Source of the DNA: JAMCYG01 sp027365565 | Lineage (GTDB): Archaea; Micrarchaeota; Micrarchaeia; Micrarchaeales; Micrarchaeaceae | Reading direction: 5' to 3' | Assembly (NCBI GenBank): GCA_027365565.1 | Contig: DAHXMI010000004.1 | Coordinates: forward strand, 1 to 64,000 | Length of the DNA stretch: 64,000 nucleotides | Part shown: positions 9,129 to 18,160 of the stretch, one piece after another | Position numbering within the stretch: position 1 is the stretch's first letter | Layout of the letters: each line of letters begins with the position of its first letter | Position numbers and translations under genes: made by a program | Notes under the pieces: model-generated | The model's input: only the letters and a program-made list of their open reading frames with translations | The model's database searches: none | What the model was told of the DNA's origin: nothing

Positions 9129-9608
9129 TCAATATTTATTAGTGTTGTTTGGGTCCGCCTCAACCCTGTCAAGCAGCTCGTTGAGCCCTTTGTCTACCGC
9201 GCTGACCCCGGAATCGGATCTGCGCCTGTTCGCAAATGTCACGCTGCCGAACATGTCCTTCAGCCTATGAACCGCCTCGTTAAGCCTTTTCATCTCGGCA
9301 GAGCGTACCCTGTATCTCCCATCGAGCTGCCTTACCACCAGCTCGCTGTCGGAATAGAGGTTAATTTCAACATCTTTGATATCCTCGAGCGTGTTCGCAC
9401 ACCATTTCAACGCAAGCATTATTGCTGTGTACTCGGCAAAGTTGTTTGTCTTTATGCCGTTGTACTTCGAAAGCCTTTTCAGCAGTTTGCCATCCTCATA
9501 CACTGCGAAGCCCGACGCGCTCATCCCAGGGTTGCCCCTTGATGCACCGTCGGTGTATATTGTTATTTTCCTACCCAAACCAGCACCATTAAAGCATTTG
9601 TTGCACAA
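9129..9608 (-). CDS. rnhA: ribonuclease HI
   Basis: The enzyme cuts the RNA strand of RNA-DNA hybrids. The catalytic acids are visible: D in YTDGASRGNPG, E in NNFAEYTA, D in YSDSELVVRQL, and a late Asp in AVDKGLNELLD. The last motif lacks the usual RxxN-x-x-AD form. The basic-protrusion helix is absent, as in many archaeal enzymes. The TTG at 9608 gives 159 residues; a second TTG at 9578, directly before GRKITIYTDG, is a plausible alternative. The gene diverges from AMMECR1. Confidence 0.9.
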   Translation of the reverse strand: MCNKCFNGAGLGRKITIYTDGASRGNPGMSASGFAVYEDGKLLKRLSKYNGIKTNNFAEYTAIMLALKWCANTLEDIKDVEINLYSDSELVVRQLDGRYRVRSAEMKRLNEAVHRLKDMFGSVTFANRRRSDSGVSAVDKGLNELLDRVEADPNNTNKY

Positions 9609-9657
9609 TGTTAATCTAGTAACTGACAGGTTTTAATAACATGCGCGGCGGTGCGGC

Positions 9658-10272
9658 ATGCATATATACACACTGGAGCAGGGAAAGGAGCTCGTCAGGG
9701 CTGCCAGGAATACGATTGAGCTGGCTGCGCGCAGCCCCAGATTTGACCGGGAGGTTGTGCGCTCGTCATTGAGAGGATTTGGCGAGAAGTACGGCGTCTT
9801 CGTCACGCTGAAGCATTACCCCACCGAGGTGCTTAGGGGATGCATAGGCTTCCCGAGGCCGGTGGAAAGCGTAAGGAACGAGATAGTCGACGCCGCGTTT
9901 GCTGCTGCGTTCGAGGATCCTAGGTTCGTGCCTGTCTCGCACAAGGAGATAGACGAGCTGATCGTAGAGGTCAGCATACTTTCTGAACCAGTAGCAATTA
10001 AGAGCAGGAGCCCTGCAGGGATAAGAAGGCTGAAGATAGGCAGGGACGGCACGATTATAGAGTACGGACTGTACAGCGGCTTGCTGCTTCCGGTAGTGGC
10101 AGTTGAACATGGCTGGGACAGGGAGCAACTGCTTGAGGGAACCTGCGAGAAGGCAGGGCTACCTCCAGGATATTGGAAGCAGCCCAATGTAAAGCTATAT
10201 AAATTTGAGACGCAGGTATTTACCGAGGAGACGCCGAGCGGATCGGTTGTCGAAATCAAACAGGGCTCGTAG
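9658..10272 (+). CDS. AMMECR1 family protein
   Basis: The family signature LRGCIGFPRPVESV is present near residue 60, followed by AAFAAAFEDPRFVPVS and the late KLYKFETQVFTE. The 204-residue length is standard. The fold is widely conserved in archaea and eukaryotes, but the biochemical role is unsettled. A TATA-like TTTTAATAAC about 20-30 nt upstream suggests a leaderless transcript. The stop codon TAG (10270-10272) lies within the 5' acceptor and position-8 region of the tRNA-Ile gene, so the last ten bases of the gene are shared with the tRNA. Confidence 0.93.
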   Translation: MHIYTLEQGKELVRAARNTIELAARSPRFDREVVRSSLRGFGEKYGVFVTLKHYPTEVLRGCIGFPRPVESVRNEIVDAAFAAAFEDPRFVPVSHKEIDELIVEVSILSEPVAIKSRSPAGIRRLKIGRDGTIIEYGLYSGLLLPVVAVEHGWDREQLLEGTCEKAGLPPGYWKQPNVKLYKFETQVFTEETPSGSVVEIKQGS

Positions 10273-10337
10273 CTTAGTCTGGTTGGAGCGTCCGACTGAT
10301 AATCGGAAGGCCGAGAGTTCAAATCTCTCCGGGCCCA
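10263..10337 (+). tRNA. tRNA-Ile (GAT)
   Basis: The acceptor stem GGGCTCG pairs with CGGGCCC (one G-U pair), with discriminator A at 10337. The anticodon stem TCCGA/TCGGA encloses the loop CTGATAA, giving anticodon GAT. The T arm is GAGAG-TTCAAAT-CTCTC. CCA is not encoded. A TATA-like CTATATAAAT at about 10195-10204 lies inside the upstream coding region. The first ten bases overlap the end of AMMECR1. Confidence 0.95.
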
Positions 10338-10358
10338 TTCACGATCCATGGTATATTC

Positions 10359-10672
10359 ATGCGAAAACTCACGCTTACGCTGCTGCTCCTGCTCGGAAGC
10401 ACAGCGGCCTATTCTGTAAACGGCGTGTTGGAATACATGATGCTGAGACATCTCGGGCTCTACGAGTTCTTCTTGCTCTGGAGCCTCGACGGCGTACTTG
10501 CATTGCCGGTGCTGCTGAAGTCCCTCAGGCTCCGCAACGACCTTTTCAGGCGGTGCTTGTCGTCATTGGCAGCGTAGCAATAGGCAGCTACACGCTGCAG
10601 GAGGTTGTCGGCAGTCTCATAATAATGCTTGGTGTAATAGCCGTGGTGGTTGTCAGGGGCTTTTTGCGATAG
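10359..10672 (+). pseudogene. EamA/DMT-type transporter remnant
   Basis: From ATG 10359 the frame encodes two hydrophobic helices (LTLTLLLLLGSTAAYSV and LYEFFLLWSLDGVLALPVLL), typical of the start of an EamA domain, then stops at 10577. In another frame the sequence resumes around 10550 as GSYTLQEVVGSLIIMLGV and ends at 10672, which resembles the last helix of an EamA domain. The middle helices are missing. A frameshift plus internal deletion of a drug/metabolite transporter explains this best. Confidence 0.6.
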
Positions 10673-10749
10673 CGTTCCCATTTCACAGCAAATTCATACC
10701 ATGCCCTCAAACTGCTCGGCAATAGGATATGTTTTTTTAGCCGAGAACC

Positions 10750-11799
10750 TTAAATACAGCCTTGCTGTTGTCTAGCATAAAAATTCTGGCTGCTCGTTCC
10801 ATTTGTGGGGGTGACTTTTTCGCTGCCATCAACTATGCTTTTTGCAGTCCCTTTCTGCGACCATTTGGAAAATGGCATTGCATCGTATCCGTGCTTGCTG
10901 AGGTTCATGGCAAATGCACTTGCATTCGGGCCATACGTAAGCACTTTCCTGGCGCATGTGGCGTCTATGTACTCGGTGCTCTGATAGAAGTCTGCATGGT
11001 CGCTAAGGACGAACCGAGCCTCAGCGTCAAATGTCGTCCTGTCAACCATTCCGGTAGCGACGGCCGTGAATACCTCTTTCTTATACGCAGTACCGAGCAT
11101 CCCTTTGAGCTCGCGCAGGGAGTTCTTTTCGGTTATTCCTACGAAGTTGCCTCTCGTCACCGCGCCATATTCGCTTTCGTCATCGTATGCCGAGCAGTAG
11201 TCAAGGTCGACTCCGCCGCGCTCATACGCCTTGTTCACTATGCTTATCTTCTTGCTCACGACCGGCAGCACGTTTATCTCGTTGAGTATCTTTATGAGCT
11301 CCTGCGCCTTGCCAGTAGCGAACGCACCAAAGAGTACTATACCCCTTTTGAGCATGCTCTCCGCCCACTCCTGTATAAGGGACTCCACTTCTTCCTTGTC
11401 CGGGAACCTGTGCGACGGATCCGGATAGGTGGAATCTATTATCAGAATGTCGGTGTCCTCTACCTCTATAGGGAGGGACGCCTTTTGAGGGAGCATCTGG
11501 AAGTCACCACTGTATGTTATTTTGTTCCCTCCGATTTCGTCTTCGACAACCAGCTGTTTCGAACCGAATATGTGGCCTGCATCAAGCATCCTTATCCTGC
11601 CGTCTACCTGGGCTTCCTTGCCTGAAAGGTCGATGCCATGAACACTGCTGATCAAGTCCACAGTTCCGGAACTGGCTAGTATATTATTTGTAGAGCGCAC
11701 GGCTGCCATGTGGTCGGTATGGGCATGAGAGACGAAGTCGATGTCAGAGCCCTTTTCGCGCTTGTCGAGTGATATCGCAAGGCCGTTAGTGTAAAGCAT
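10750..11799 (-). CDS. metallo-beta-lactamase/beta-CASP-type nuclease-like protein
   Basis: Zinc-ligand motifs of the MBL fold appear in order: SHAHTDH near residue 25, DAGHIFGS near 75, YSGDF near 95, and SDHAD near 270. This arrangement is that of exonuclease-like proteins in the YSH1/Snm1 group, which act on RNA or DNA. At 349 residues it is shorter than archaeal CPSF-type enzymes and lacks the KH domains. The specific substrate is unknown. It is transcribed divergently from thioredoxin reductase. Confidence 0.85.
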   Translation of the reverse strand: MLYTNGLAISLDKREKGSDIDFVSHAHTDHMAAVRSTNNILASSGTVDLISSVHGIDLSGKEAQVDGRIRMLDAGHIFGSKQLVVEDEIGGNKITYSGDFQMLPQKASLPIEVEDTDILIIDSTYPDPSHRFPDKEEVESLIQEWAESMLKRGIVLFGAFATGKAQELIKILNEINVLPVVSKKISIVNKAYERGGVDLDYCSAYDDESEYGAVTRGNFVGITEKNSLRELKGMLGTAYKKEVFTAVATGMVDRTTFDAEARFVLSDHADFYQSTEYIDATCARKVLTYGPNASAFAMNLSKHGYDAMPFSKWSQKGTAKSIVDGSEKVTPTNGTSSQNFYARQQQGCI

Positions 11800-11946
11800 T
11801 AAGTCGCCATTGCAATTTGTCTGGAAAAATATATAATATACCTGCAGTTTCCGTTTTATCTTTGTCTGCGTTTAGACCTGTAACCATTTATATTTTAATG
11901 CCCCTGTCATAATTGGAAGTTCTGCTTATTTGATAGGTGCAAATGG

Positions 11947-12873
11947 ATGGCTGAAAACATCGAGAATTTGATAATTATAGGGTCGGGACCTGCTGGCTAT
12001 TCAGCTGCAATATATGCAGCTAGGGAAGACTTCAAGCCGCTCATGATAACAGGTGTTGAATCAGGAGGCCAGCTTGAGCTGACCACGGTTGTTGAAAATT
12101 ATCCTGGATTCCCTGAAGGGGTAAACGGTCCAGATCTCATGGAGATGATGAAGAAGCAGGCGGAGCGATTCGGGACCAGGTTTGTAAAGGATAATGTTGT
12201 AGATGTTGACTTTGGTAGCATACCCTTGAAGGTGAAGACGCAGTCGGATGAGTACGCCGCTAAGACTGTGATAATATCGACAGGCGCTTCGGCATTGTGG
12301 TTGGGCATAGAATCCGAAAAGAGATTTATTGGCAAGGGAGTTAGCAGCTGCGCCACATGCGATGCCCCTTTCTTCAGGAACAAGGATGTCATTGTTGTAG
12401 GCGGAGGCGACACAGCGATGGAGGATTCCAACTTCCTTACTAAGTTCGTGAACAGCGTTACGATAGTTCATAGAAGGAATGAGTTCAGGGCGAGCAAGGC
12501 CATGCAGGACAAGGTGCTGCATAACCCTAAGATAAAGGTAGTGTGGAACTCTGCTGTTGAAGAGATACTCGGAGATGCAAAGGTCAGCGGAGTCAGGATA
12601 AAGAACATTGAGAGCGGCGAAATTAGCGAGCTTAAGACAAATGGCGTGTTCATCGCGATAGGGCACAAGCCGAACACTGATTTCCTCAAGGGCAAGCTGA
12701 AACTTGATGAAAAGGGATACATTGCGACGAAAAACGAAGTGGAGACCGATGTGGAAGGCGTATTCGTGGCAGGAGACGTCATGGACCCGTTCTATAGACA
12801 GGCAGTCACCGCTGCGTCCGGAGGCGTCAAGGCGGCGCTCCGCGTCAGGGAATATCTGGGCCAAACACGGTAA
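11947..12873 (+). CDS. trxB: thioredoxin reductase
   Basis: This flavoenzyme passes electrons from NAD(P)H to thioredoxin. The FAD-binding GSGPAGYSAAIYAAR is near the N-terminus, the redox pair is in CATCDAPF around residue 137, the pyridine-nucleotide site is VVGGGDTAMEDS, and the second FAD motif is GVFVAGDV. Its 308 residues match the low-molecular-weight type. The stop is 2 nt from the stop of the convergent DNA-transfer operon. Confidence 0.95.
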   Translation: MAENIENLIIIGSGPAGYSAAIYAAREDFKPLMITGVESGGQLELTTVVENYPGFPEGVNGPDLMEMMKKQAERFGTRFVKDNVVDVDFGSIPLKVKTQSDEYAAKTVIISTGASALWLGIESEKRFIGKGVSSCATCDAPFFRNKDVIVVGGGDTAMEDSNFLTKFVNSVTIVHRRNEFRASKAMQDKVLHNPKIKVVWNSAVEEILGDAKVSGVRIKNIESGEISELKTNGVFIAIGHKPNTDFLKGKLKLDEKGYIATKNEVETDVEGVFVAGDVMDPFYRQAVTAASGGVKAALRVREYLGQTR

Positions 12874-12875
12874 TA

Positions 12876-15128
12876 TTATTCAAGTGTAATCGCTCCGTTG
12901 TGTATTTCGGCCTTCAAGTGTCCCTTAGCAACAACCTTTTTCTCGGATAGTATTTTCTGCTTCCTGTCGAGAAGCTGTAGCACAATCATTCTCCCTTTCG
13001 GTATACTGTCATGGAATGTCTGCGTTTCCTGATCTATGCTGTGGATGTAGACTTCTTCCCACAGATAAAGTATTCTGATGAAATATTCATGGCTGCCATG
13101 ATCCGTATTGTGCACCGCAATGCTTATCGGCGTTTCATGGACTATCTTGCCTTTAGCAGATACCCCATTTCCTGCTTCAAACATATTTTCATAGACAGGA
13201 CAGTCGGCAGTCCTGATGAAAGTTGAGTCCTGCGCGATTTTGTCACCGTTCACCTTTTCTACGTAGCTAAAGGCCGCCACTCTCGAATCCAGATGTTTTA
13301 GCTTGCTTACAAGTTCCTCCTCTTCGACGGCACTAAACATTAGGTCTTTGGCTGCTATTGGTGCAACATCAGGAGCCTGCCTTAAATACAGCTTTATTTG
13401 ACACAGGCGTCTCACCCCAGGATCTATGTCATTCACGTTATGAGTCAAGAGTACTATAGCCATACCCTGCTTTCTGAAGTCCTGTATTCTCTTCTTTAGG
13501 TCTTCAACAGCTGCAAGGTTTCTTGAACCAAATATTGTCTGCGCCTCCTCAACACATATTATGAGACGGAGCTCATCGTCCCCTTTTGTGTCAAACTTGG
13601 CCGCAAAGGAATATACCTGATTTAAGACCAGAGCATATAGGTATGGCCTCATTGTGGTTCCAATGGCGGACATATCAAATACTACGCCTGAATTGAATAG
13701 GTCATGAAGATTTACCCCCTCTCTAGCGGAGTATTCCGCTCTATTCAGAATATTTCTCAAGTCCTCCAGGGCTGATCGTATATTTTCCCCATGCTTTGTA
13801 TATTTGACACCAGTGTTGGTTCTTCTCGCATGAAATTTTATCACAGATTCTTCTATCGCGTCGTACAGTATTACCGGATCCGCAGCATCCTTTGAGCCTT
13901 TTAATGCCCTGAACGCGTTTAGCATGCATTTCTCCATAGGATTCTGGTATGGTCCGGCTCTAGAGGCAGATGAGAGGATCATGGCGAGATCTTCATAGAA
14001 TCTGGAATCCTTGTTATAAGGTCTGAAGAAGTTTATTGGTATACCATCGTCAAACAGCCTTATCCTGGCAAGACCATTCTGTTCCGCGAAGCCGTTCCAC
14101 TCATCAGTAGGTGAAATTACTATAGTGGCAGGCTTTCTGCCGTTGTTTCCGGCCGCTGCATAATACCTTAACACTCTGTCCAACACGCCCATGGCTTCCA
14201 TAGTTTTCCCGGAGCCAGGCAAGCCAGTTATTATAAAGCCGAGATTCAGCACCGTGGGATTTATACTAACCTGCACATCAGAGTCTGCCACTGCCCCTTC
14301 GAGAAAGTTACCAACAATAACACCATTGCCGTTATAAGGCCTTACTACTTTGATAGGATAGCTTATCCTAGAACAATCAGGCGCGGCTATCAGCCTGCTT
14401 AGTGTAACCGCAGGAAACAGATGGTACTTAAGATTCTCTGCCTTTTCTATAAACTCCTCGGCATTTTTTGGCATTATTTTGAATGGTGCAGGTAAATTGA
14501 ACTTTGACCTAAGATAAGCTGCTGCTATGCCTTCGTTGTCGTCCACTAGCGATATAAGTATCCCGTAGAGTATCCCGTTTGTTATGGCAGCTCTCTTTAT
14601 ACCCTCAAGTTCAGATTTTAGCGCTTGTGTGCTACCAGAATCGAAGAACAGTTCGCGCTGAAATGATCTTCCAAAGGCACTTACGAAGCCAGGCCTAGCG
14701 GAATTTGTTTCTCTTACTGCAGCACTACTGAGCCTTTTCTCTATCTCTAGCGTCCTTTTGCGTACACATTTCTCATTGACAGGAATGAACTCCACGATCA
14801 CTTTCGCGTCGCAGCCCTTAGTGAAAAATATGTCTTCAAATAGGGGCTGGTCTTCTAAAGTGCTATCAAAGAATACAGGATAAGCCTCATGCGTCTGATT
14901 ATATGGCAGCGGATAAGGTGTTTCGGTAAGTTTCAAACCGACTGTGCGTTTTTCGATGGTGGAAATAAGGTCTTCACAGGAATCAGAAAATGCACTAACT
15001 ATGCTTTTCCGTAGACTGAAATCATATGTTATTGAAAAGGGGCTTCCATTGAATGCCTCGCATAATGCTTCCTTATTACCCCATTTGAATGGTATTGAGG
15101 TAAATTCGTACGATCTGGGCGCCATCAT
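12876..15128 (-). CDS. large HerA/VirB4-superfamily ATPase of the DNA-transfer operon
   Basis: A P-loop GLPGSGKTMEA sits about residue 300 and a Walker B LIICVEEAQTIF follows near 520, with LLTHNVNDID after it. This is the FtsK/HerA/VirB4/VirD4 motor layout. The N-terminal 280 residues form a separate domain, and the last 100 residues look beta-rich and unrelated to the motor. ATG 15128 overlaps the previous stop as ATGA and follows GGTGA. It is the last gene of the operon and may act as second motor or coupling protein. That role is inferred from context. Confidence 0.75.
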   Translation of the reverse strand: MMAPRSYEFTSIPFKWGNKEALCEAFNGSPFSITYDFSLRKSIVSAFSDSCEDLISTIEKRTVGLKLTETPYPLPYNQTHEAYPVFFDSTLEDQPLFEDIFFTKGCDAKVIVEFIPVNEKCVRKRTLEIEKRLSSAAVRETNSARPGFVSAFGRSFQRELFFDSGSTQALKSELEGIKRAAITNGILYGILISLVDDNEGIAAAYLRSKFNLPAPFKIMPKNAEEFIEKAENLKYHLFPAVTLSRLIAAPDCSRISYPIKVVRPYNGNGVIVGNFLEGAVADSDVQVSINPTVLNLGFIITGLPGSGKTMEAMGVLDRVLRYYAAAGNNGRKPATIVISPTDEWNGFAEQNGLARIRLFDDGIPINFFRPYNKDSRFYEDLAMILSSASRAGPYQNPMEKCMLNAFRALKGSKDAADPVILYDAIEESVIKFHARRTNTGVKYTKHGENIRSALEDLRNILNRAEYSAREGVNLHDLFNSGVVFDMSAIGTTMRPYLYALVLNQVYSFAAKFDTKGDDELRLIICVEEAQTIFGSRNLAAVEDLKKRIQDFRKQGMAIVLLTHNVNDIDPGVRRLCQIKLYLRQAPDVAPIAAKDLMFSAVEEEELVSKLKHLDSRVAAFSYVEKVNGDKIAQDSTFIRTADCPVYENMFEAGNGVSAKGKIVHETPISIAVHNTDHGSHEYFIRILYLWEEVYIHSIDQETQTFHDSIPKGRMIVLQLLDRKQKILSEKKVVAKGHLKAEIHNGAITLE

Positions 15129-15658
15129 TTGATCACCATCCCTATGGGGTCGAATTCTGCAATATCCAGACCTCGTAAGGATATAGCAAGCAAGACTGAT
15201 GAGTTGTACTTGGAAGGCCTGCCTAGCATCGTCAAGCACTCCAACTTTTGACGCTGCCCGACCACTACTATATAGGATGGCCTAATAGCGGATAGGGATC
15301 TCTTTGTGATATCCCTTAAGCATATCATTCTGTTGGTTTCCAACATTTTATGCACAGTGCCAGACAGCTTAAAACGGCCGGTGGACATGGCCTCTTCGTA
15401 TAGTGCTTTGTTCACCCTATCGCAATATGTAGAATCCAAATCTAGATGTGGAGGTATGAATAAGACATCAGCATAGGTACCTTTGCCAAGGTCCTGTTTT
15501 TCAGGTAGAACACGTAAGGCAAAATTGCCGCCGTATTTCACATTTATACCTTTTCTGAAGAATCTGCTGTCAGATAACAGTTTTAGAACCAGTAACGCCA
15601 TCGGACCCAAAACGAGATAAATCATTCCAGCATAAAGGCCGCTATATACAGGCACCAT
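15125..15658 (-). CDS. single-pass membrane protein of the DNA-transfer operon
   Basis: The protein begins with one hydrophobic helix (residues about 7-28, YAGMIYLVLGPMALLVLKLL), followed by a soluble domain of about 145 residues with alternating beta and alpha segments. I do not recognise the family. GGTGA 5 nt upstream supports ATG 15658, and the end overlaps the next ATPase start by 4 nt. Position in the operon suggests a membrane-anchored structural or accessory part of the channel. Confidence 0.65.
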   Translation of the reverse strand: MVPVYSGLYAGMIYLVLGPMALLVLKLLSDSRFFRKGINVKYGGNFALRVLPEKQDLGKGTYADVLFIPPHLDLDSTYCDRVNKALYEEAMSTGRFKLSGTVHKMLETNRMICLRDITKRSLSAIRPSYIVVVGQRQKLECLTMLGRPSKYNSSVLLAISLRGLDIAEFDPIGMVIK

Positions 15659-16307
15659 TTTCTTCACCATTTTCTATTGCGTCCAAGGCTTTCTCTACAG
15701 TGTCCAGTTCTATACCAAGTGCTGATGCGATTGTCGCGGAATTGTATTTGCCGTTCGAAAGGCGAGGCATGTTGCTTATCGCATGCACCGCGAACGATGA
15801 CAGCTTCTCAATCGTTTTGCTAAGATACGCCACTCTGCGTTGCAATGAGAGAAGGTCTTTTGAAAGAATAGCATTGGATTTGCAGAGTTCGTCTACCCTT
15901 TTCAAAATGGCAGCCGCGCTGTTTTTTTCTTCTTTCGGACTTATGACTACTGCTATCTGCAATACTTCAACAAGATATGGATAGATAGTACTCATATCAA
16001 TGTCGTAGCATGCTTTGAGGTATGATAAAATTGCAATTAAAACGAGAAAATTCCTTGTGTATTCTATCTCGCTTGGTGCTGAAAAAGAGAATGAATAGTC
16101 TACCGAACTCTTTGAAAATTCAAGGAGGCAGCTGTAAGTGGGATCGAATGGGTGAAGTGAATAATTCAATGAGGTTCCATACGACAGCGGTTTTAGATAC
16201 GCTACCTTCTCCAACTCGTTTTTTAGATGGGCTGTGCTGACTTTCAAATGCGCACTTACATGGAATGTTGAATGTAGCACTATGCTAACCTTGGCTTTCT
16301 GATGCAT
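15642..16307 (-). CDS. unknown soluble protein of the DNA-transfer operon
   Basis: The roughly 221-residue protein has a beta-rich N-terminal half, a central helical part with a probable coiled coil (LCKSNAILSKDLLSLQRRVA), and a C-terminal segment resembling a small helix-turn-helix (YNSATIASALGIELDTVEKAL). I know no family match. It overlaps both neighbours by about 17-23 nt, which argues for tight cotranslation. The start could be ATG 16307 or a codon slightly upstream. Confidence 0.6.
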   Translation of the reverse strand: MHQKAKVSIVLHSTFHVSAHLKVSTAHLKNELEKVAYLKPLSYGTSLNYSLHPFDPTYSCLLEFSKSSVDYSFSFSAPSEIEYTRNFLVLIAILSYLKACYDIDMSTIYPYLVEVLQIAVVISPKEEKNSAAAILKRVDELCKSNAILSKDLLSLQRRVAYLSKTIEKLSSFAVHAISNMPRLSNGKYNSATIASALGIELDTVEKALDAIENGEENGACI

Positions 16308-17421
16308 GCATATCATACCTATTAATTGCAAGCTCGTATGCAGTCACTATATCCAAATCAGCAATTCCGAGCATTCTCAGGAACGCAACTGTCTCATCCC
16401 TCTTCAATCCTGTTGAAACAAGCTTCGATACAAGCGTATCGAGCTCAATCTCATCAGTTATCTGGTCAAGCACTTCCGATATCTTAAGAATGACCTGTTT
16501 TGTTACGCCTATCTCTTCCAGCACACTTAAGGCGCGTGCATGCTCTATATATTTCTTCATGTGTTTCGCCTTTAGAATAAATTTTTTAACACTCATTCCG
16601 CTTATCTTCTTTACAAAAAACCTTTTTGTGGAACCGCCAGCATCACTTTCTGAAAGATATATCATACACTTCCCGACAGGCAGTTCCCTCAGCTTCTCTG
16701 CATCTTTATCTGTTATTATGCCCATGTTTAGGAGCGTTTTGATATCTGACGGACTGCTAGTCCTGAACACTATGATGGTTGCTGCATTAAACAGTATTTC
16801 AGGCCCTAAATCGGACAAGAGTTGTGTGGCAACTATGATGCGGAAACCGTACTTTCTAGCCTCCCTAAAAAGCGAGCCTATGTTGTACGTGCCATCAAGC
16901 ATTCTCCATGCCTCATCAATTATAACGGTTAAATTTGCACTCCCATCTGGTCTCAGCGAGTGCATTATACCTGCTAATTGGTCCAACACCAAATGAGAGG
17001 CATGCCTGCGTGTATTGTCATTCGGCAATCGTTGGAGGTTTACGCTGATTATGCCGCCACGCTGTGGAAATAGGTTATTTATTTCAGCGAGGTCTTTTGA
17101 TGGTCTTATTATCTTTCCACTCACAAACTTAATTACATCATCGTACTCTCCATTCCAATCAATTAGTATGGAAGAGAAATCCTGGTGCAATGAGGATCGT
17201 GAAAGCAGACTTTTTATGAAATAACTCTTGCCCGAACCTGTAGTACCTATAACACACATATGTGGATTCGTGAGGTGTTTATGACCAAGCATGAAAGGTA
17301 TCCTGTATATGTCAGTGCTGCCGACATATGTTCCACTGCGCAATTCGACTGGCTCTGATGTCCTGCCTGCGAATATCAGCCCGCTTGCCCTCCTTGATCC
17401 GATTATTGTGGTTGTGTTCAT
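16285..17421 (-). CDS. VirB4 C-terminal (HerA-type) motor ATPase, separate gene
   Basis: The Walker A motif GTTGSGKSYFIK is at residues 59-66. Walker B LTVIIDEAWRML near 168 has the DEAW form typical of VirB4, and IIVATQLLSDLG follows. The start carries the short beta-barrel seen before the motor (GRTSEPVELRSGTYVG). The 378-residue protein corresponds to the C-terminal half of VirB4. The N-terminal half appears to be encoded by the preceding gene, whose stop overlaps this start as ATGA (17421-17418). A C-terminal helical tail of about 90 residues is extra. Confidence 0.8.
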   Translation of the reverse strand: MNTTTIIGSRRASGLIFAGRTSEPVELRSGTYVGSTDIYRIPFMLGHKHLTNPHMCVIGTTGSGKSYFIKSLLSRSSLHQDFSSILIDWNGEYDDVIKFVSGKIIRPSKDLAEINNLFPQRGGIISVNLQRLPNDNTRRHASHLVLDQLAGIMHSLRPDGSANLTVIIDEAWRMLDGTYNIGSLFREARKYGFRIIVATQLLSDLGPEILFNAATIIVFRTSSPSDIKTLLNMGIITDKDAEKLRELPVGKCMIYLSESDAGGSTKRFFVKKISGMSVKKFILKAKHMKKYIEHARALSVLEEIGVTKQVILKISEVLDQITDEIELDTLVSKLVSTGLKRDETVAFLRMLGIADLDIVTAYELAINRYDMHASESQG

Positions 17422-18152
17422 TTTAGCACCATAAAGTAGTCTGCCTCTATGGCGGAAAGAAGATCCTGACCATCCAGTACTGCATATTCAGCATTAAGGG
17501 CACTTGCGAATTCGCTTGAAAGTTTGGCGATCGATGCTCTCACATGCCCTTCTGCGGCATAAAGGTTCTCTGATATTGCAGCAGTAGACACATAATACAC
17601 CAGTTTCAGTGGGATGCTTTCAGTTGACATGCTGGATATGTCATAGCTCAGCTGCTGTATCTCCCTTTTTAGCCTGTCAGCCTTTATCTGCCCCCTACCA
17701 GAATTCTGATTTTCTATTCTGGATAGCTCGATTTCCCTCTTCGATCTTGAGGTTCGTAATTTTTCCAACACCTTTCCAGTATCGAGTCTGTTTATTACGA
17801 GGCTGTACTTGAAAGGGTCGACTGTATGGGATATTATGTTCTCGATGACATCCCTGCTTAAATCTGCATTCTTTATGTTATAAATTGAGGCTATGGCAGT
17901 TGCCAAGTAGCTACCACCAATCCTTCGTGTAATCACTTTACCAGACTTTGAAAGCTGATGCTGACCTAACACTTTCACCAGATTTGTGTGGTGAAATATT
18001 ACGGTATCTATTATGTACCATGATTTGTACAGCAGATATGTTACCGAAACCGAAGCGGAAGAGGCAATTATGACATACATGTTAAACGTTGCAAAGCTTG
18101 CAAGAAGGAGGCCAATTGAGGTTATGATAAACACATAGTCCTGTTTTGTCAT
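17418..18152 (-). CDS. VirB3/PrgI-like membrane segment plus VirB4 N-terminal-like domain
   Basis: Two hydrophobic helices occupy residues 8-42 (IITSIGLLLASFATF and MYVIIASSASVSVTYLLY), resembling VirB3 or PrgI. The rest (about 75-244) has the pattern of a VirB4 N-terminal domain: KVITRRIGGSYLATAI, a charged helix with repeated R/K/E, then LVYYVSTAAISENLYAAEGHV. The end overlaps the motor gene by 4 nt. I infer that the two proteins together form a complete VirB4 with membrane anchor. Sequence resemblance for this half is weaker than for the motor. Confidence 0.6.
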   Translation of the reverse strand: MTKQDYVFIITSIGLLLASFATFNMYVIIASSASVSVTYLLYKSWYIIDTVIFHHTNLVKVLGQHQLSKSGKVITRRIGGSYLATAIASIYNIKNADLSRDVIENIISHTVDPFKYSLVINRLDTGKVLEKLRTSRSKREIELSRIENQNSGRGQIKADRLKREIQQLSYDISSMSTESIPLKLVYYVSTAAISENLYAAEGHVRASIAKLSSEFASALNAEYAVLDGQDLLSAIEADYFMVLK

Positions 18153-18160
18153 ATTATCAG

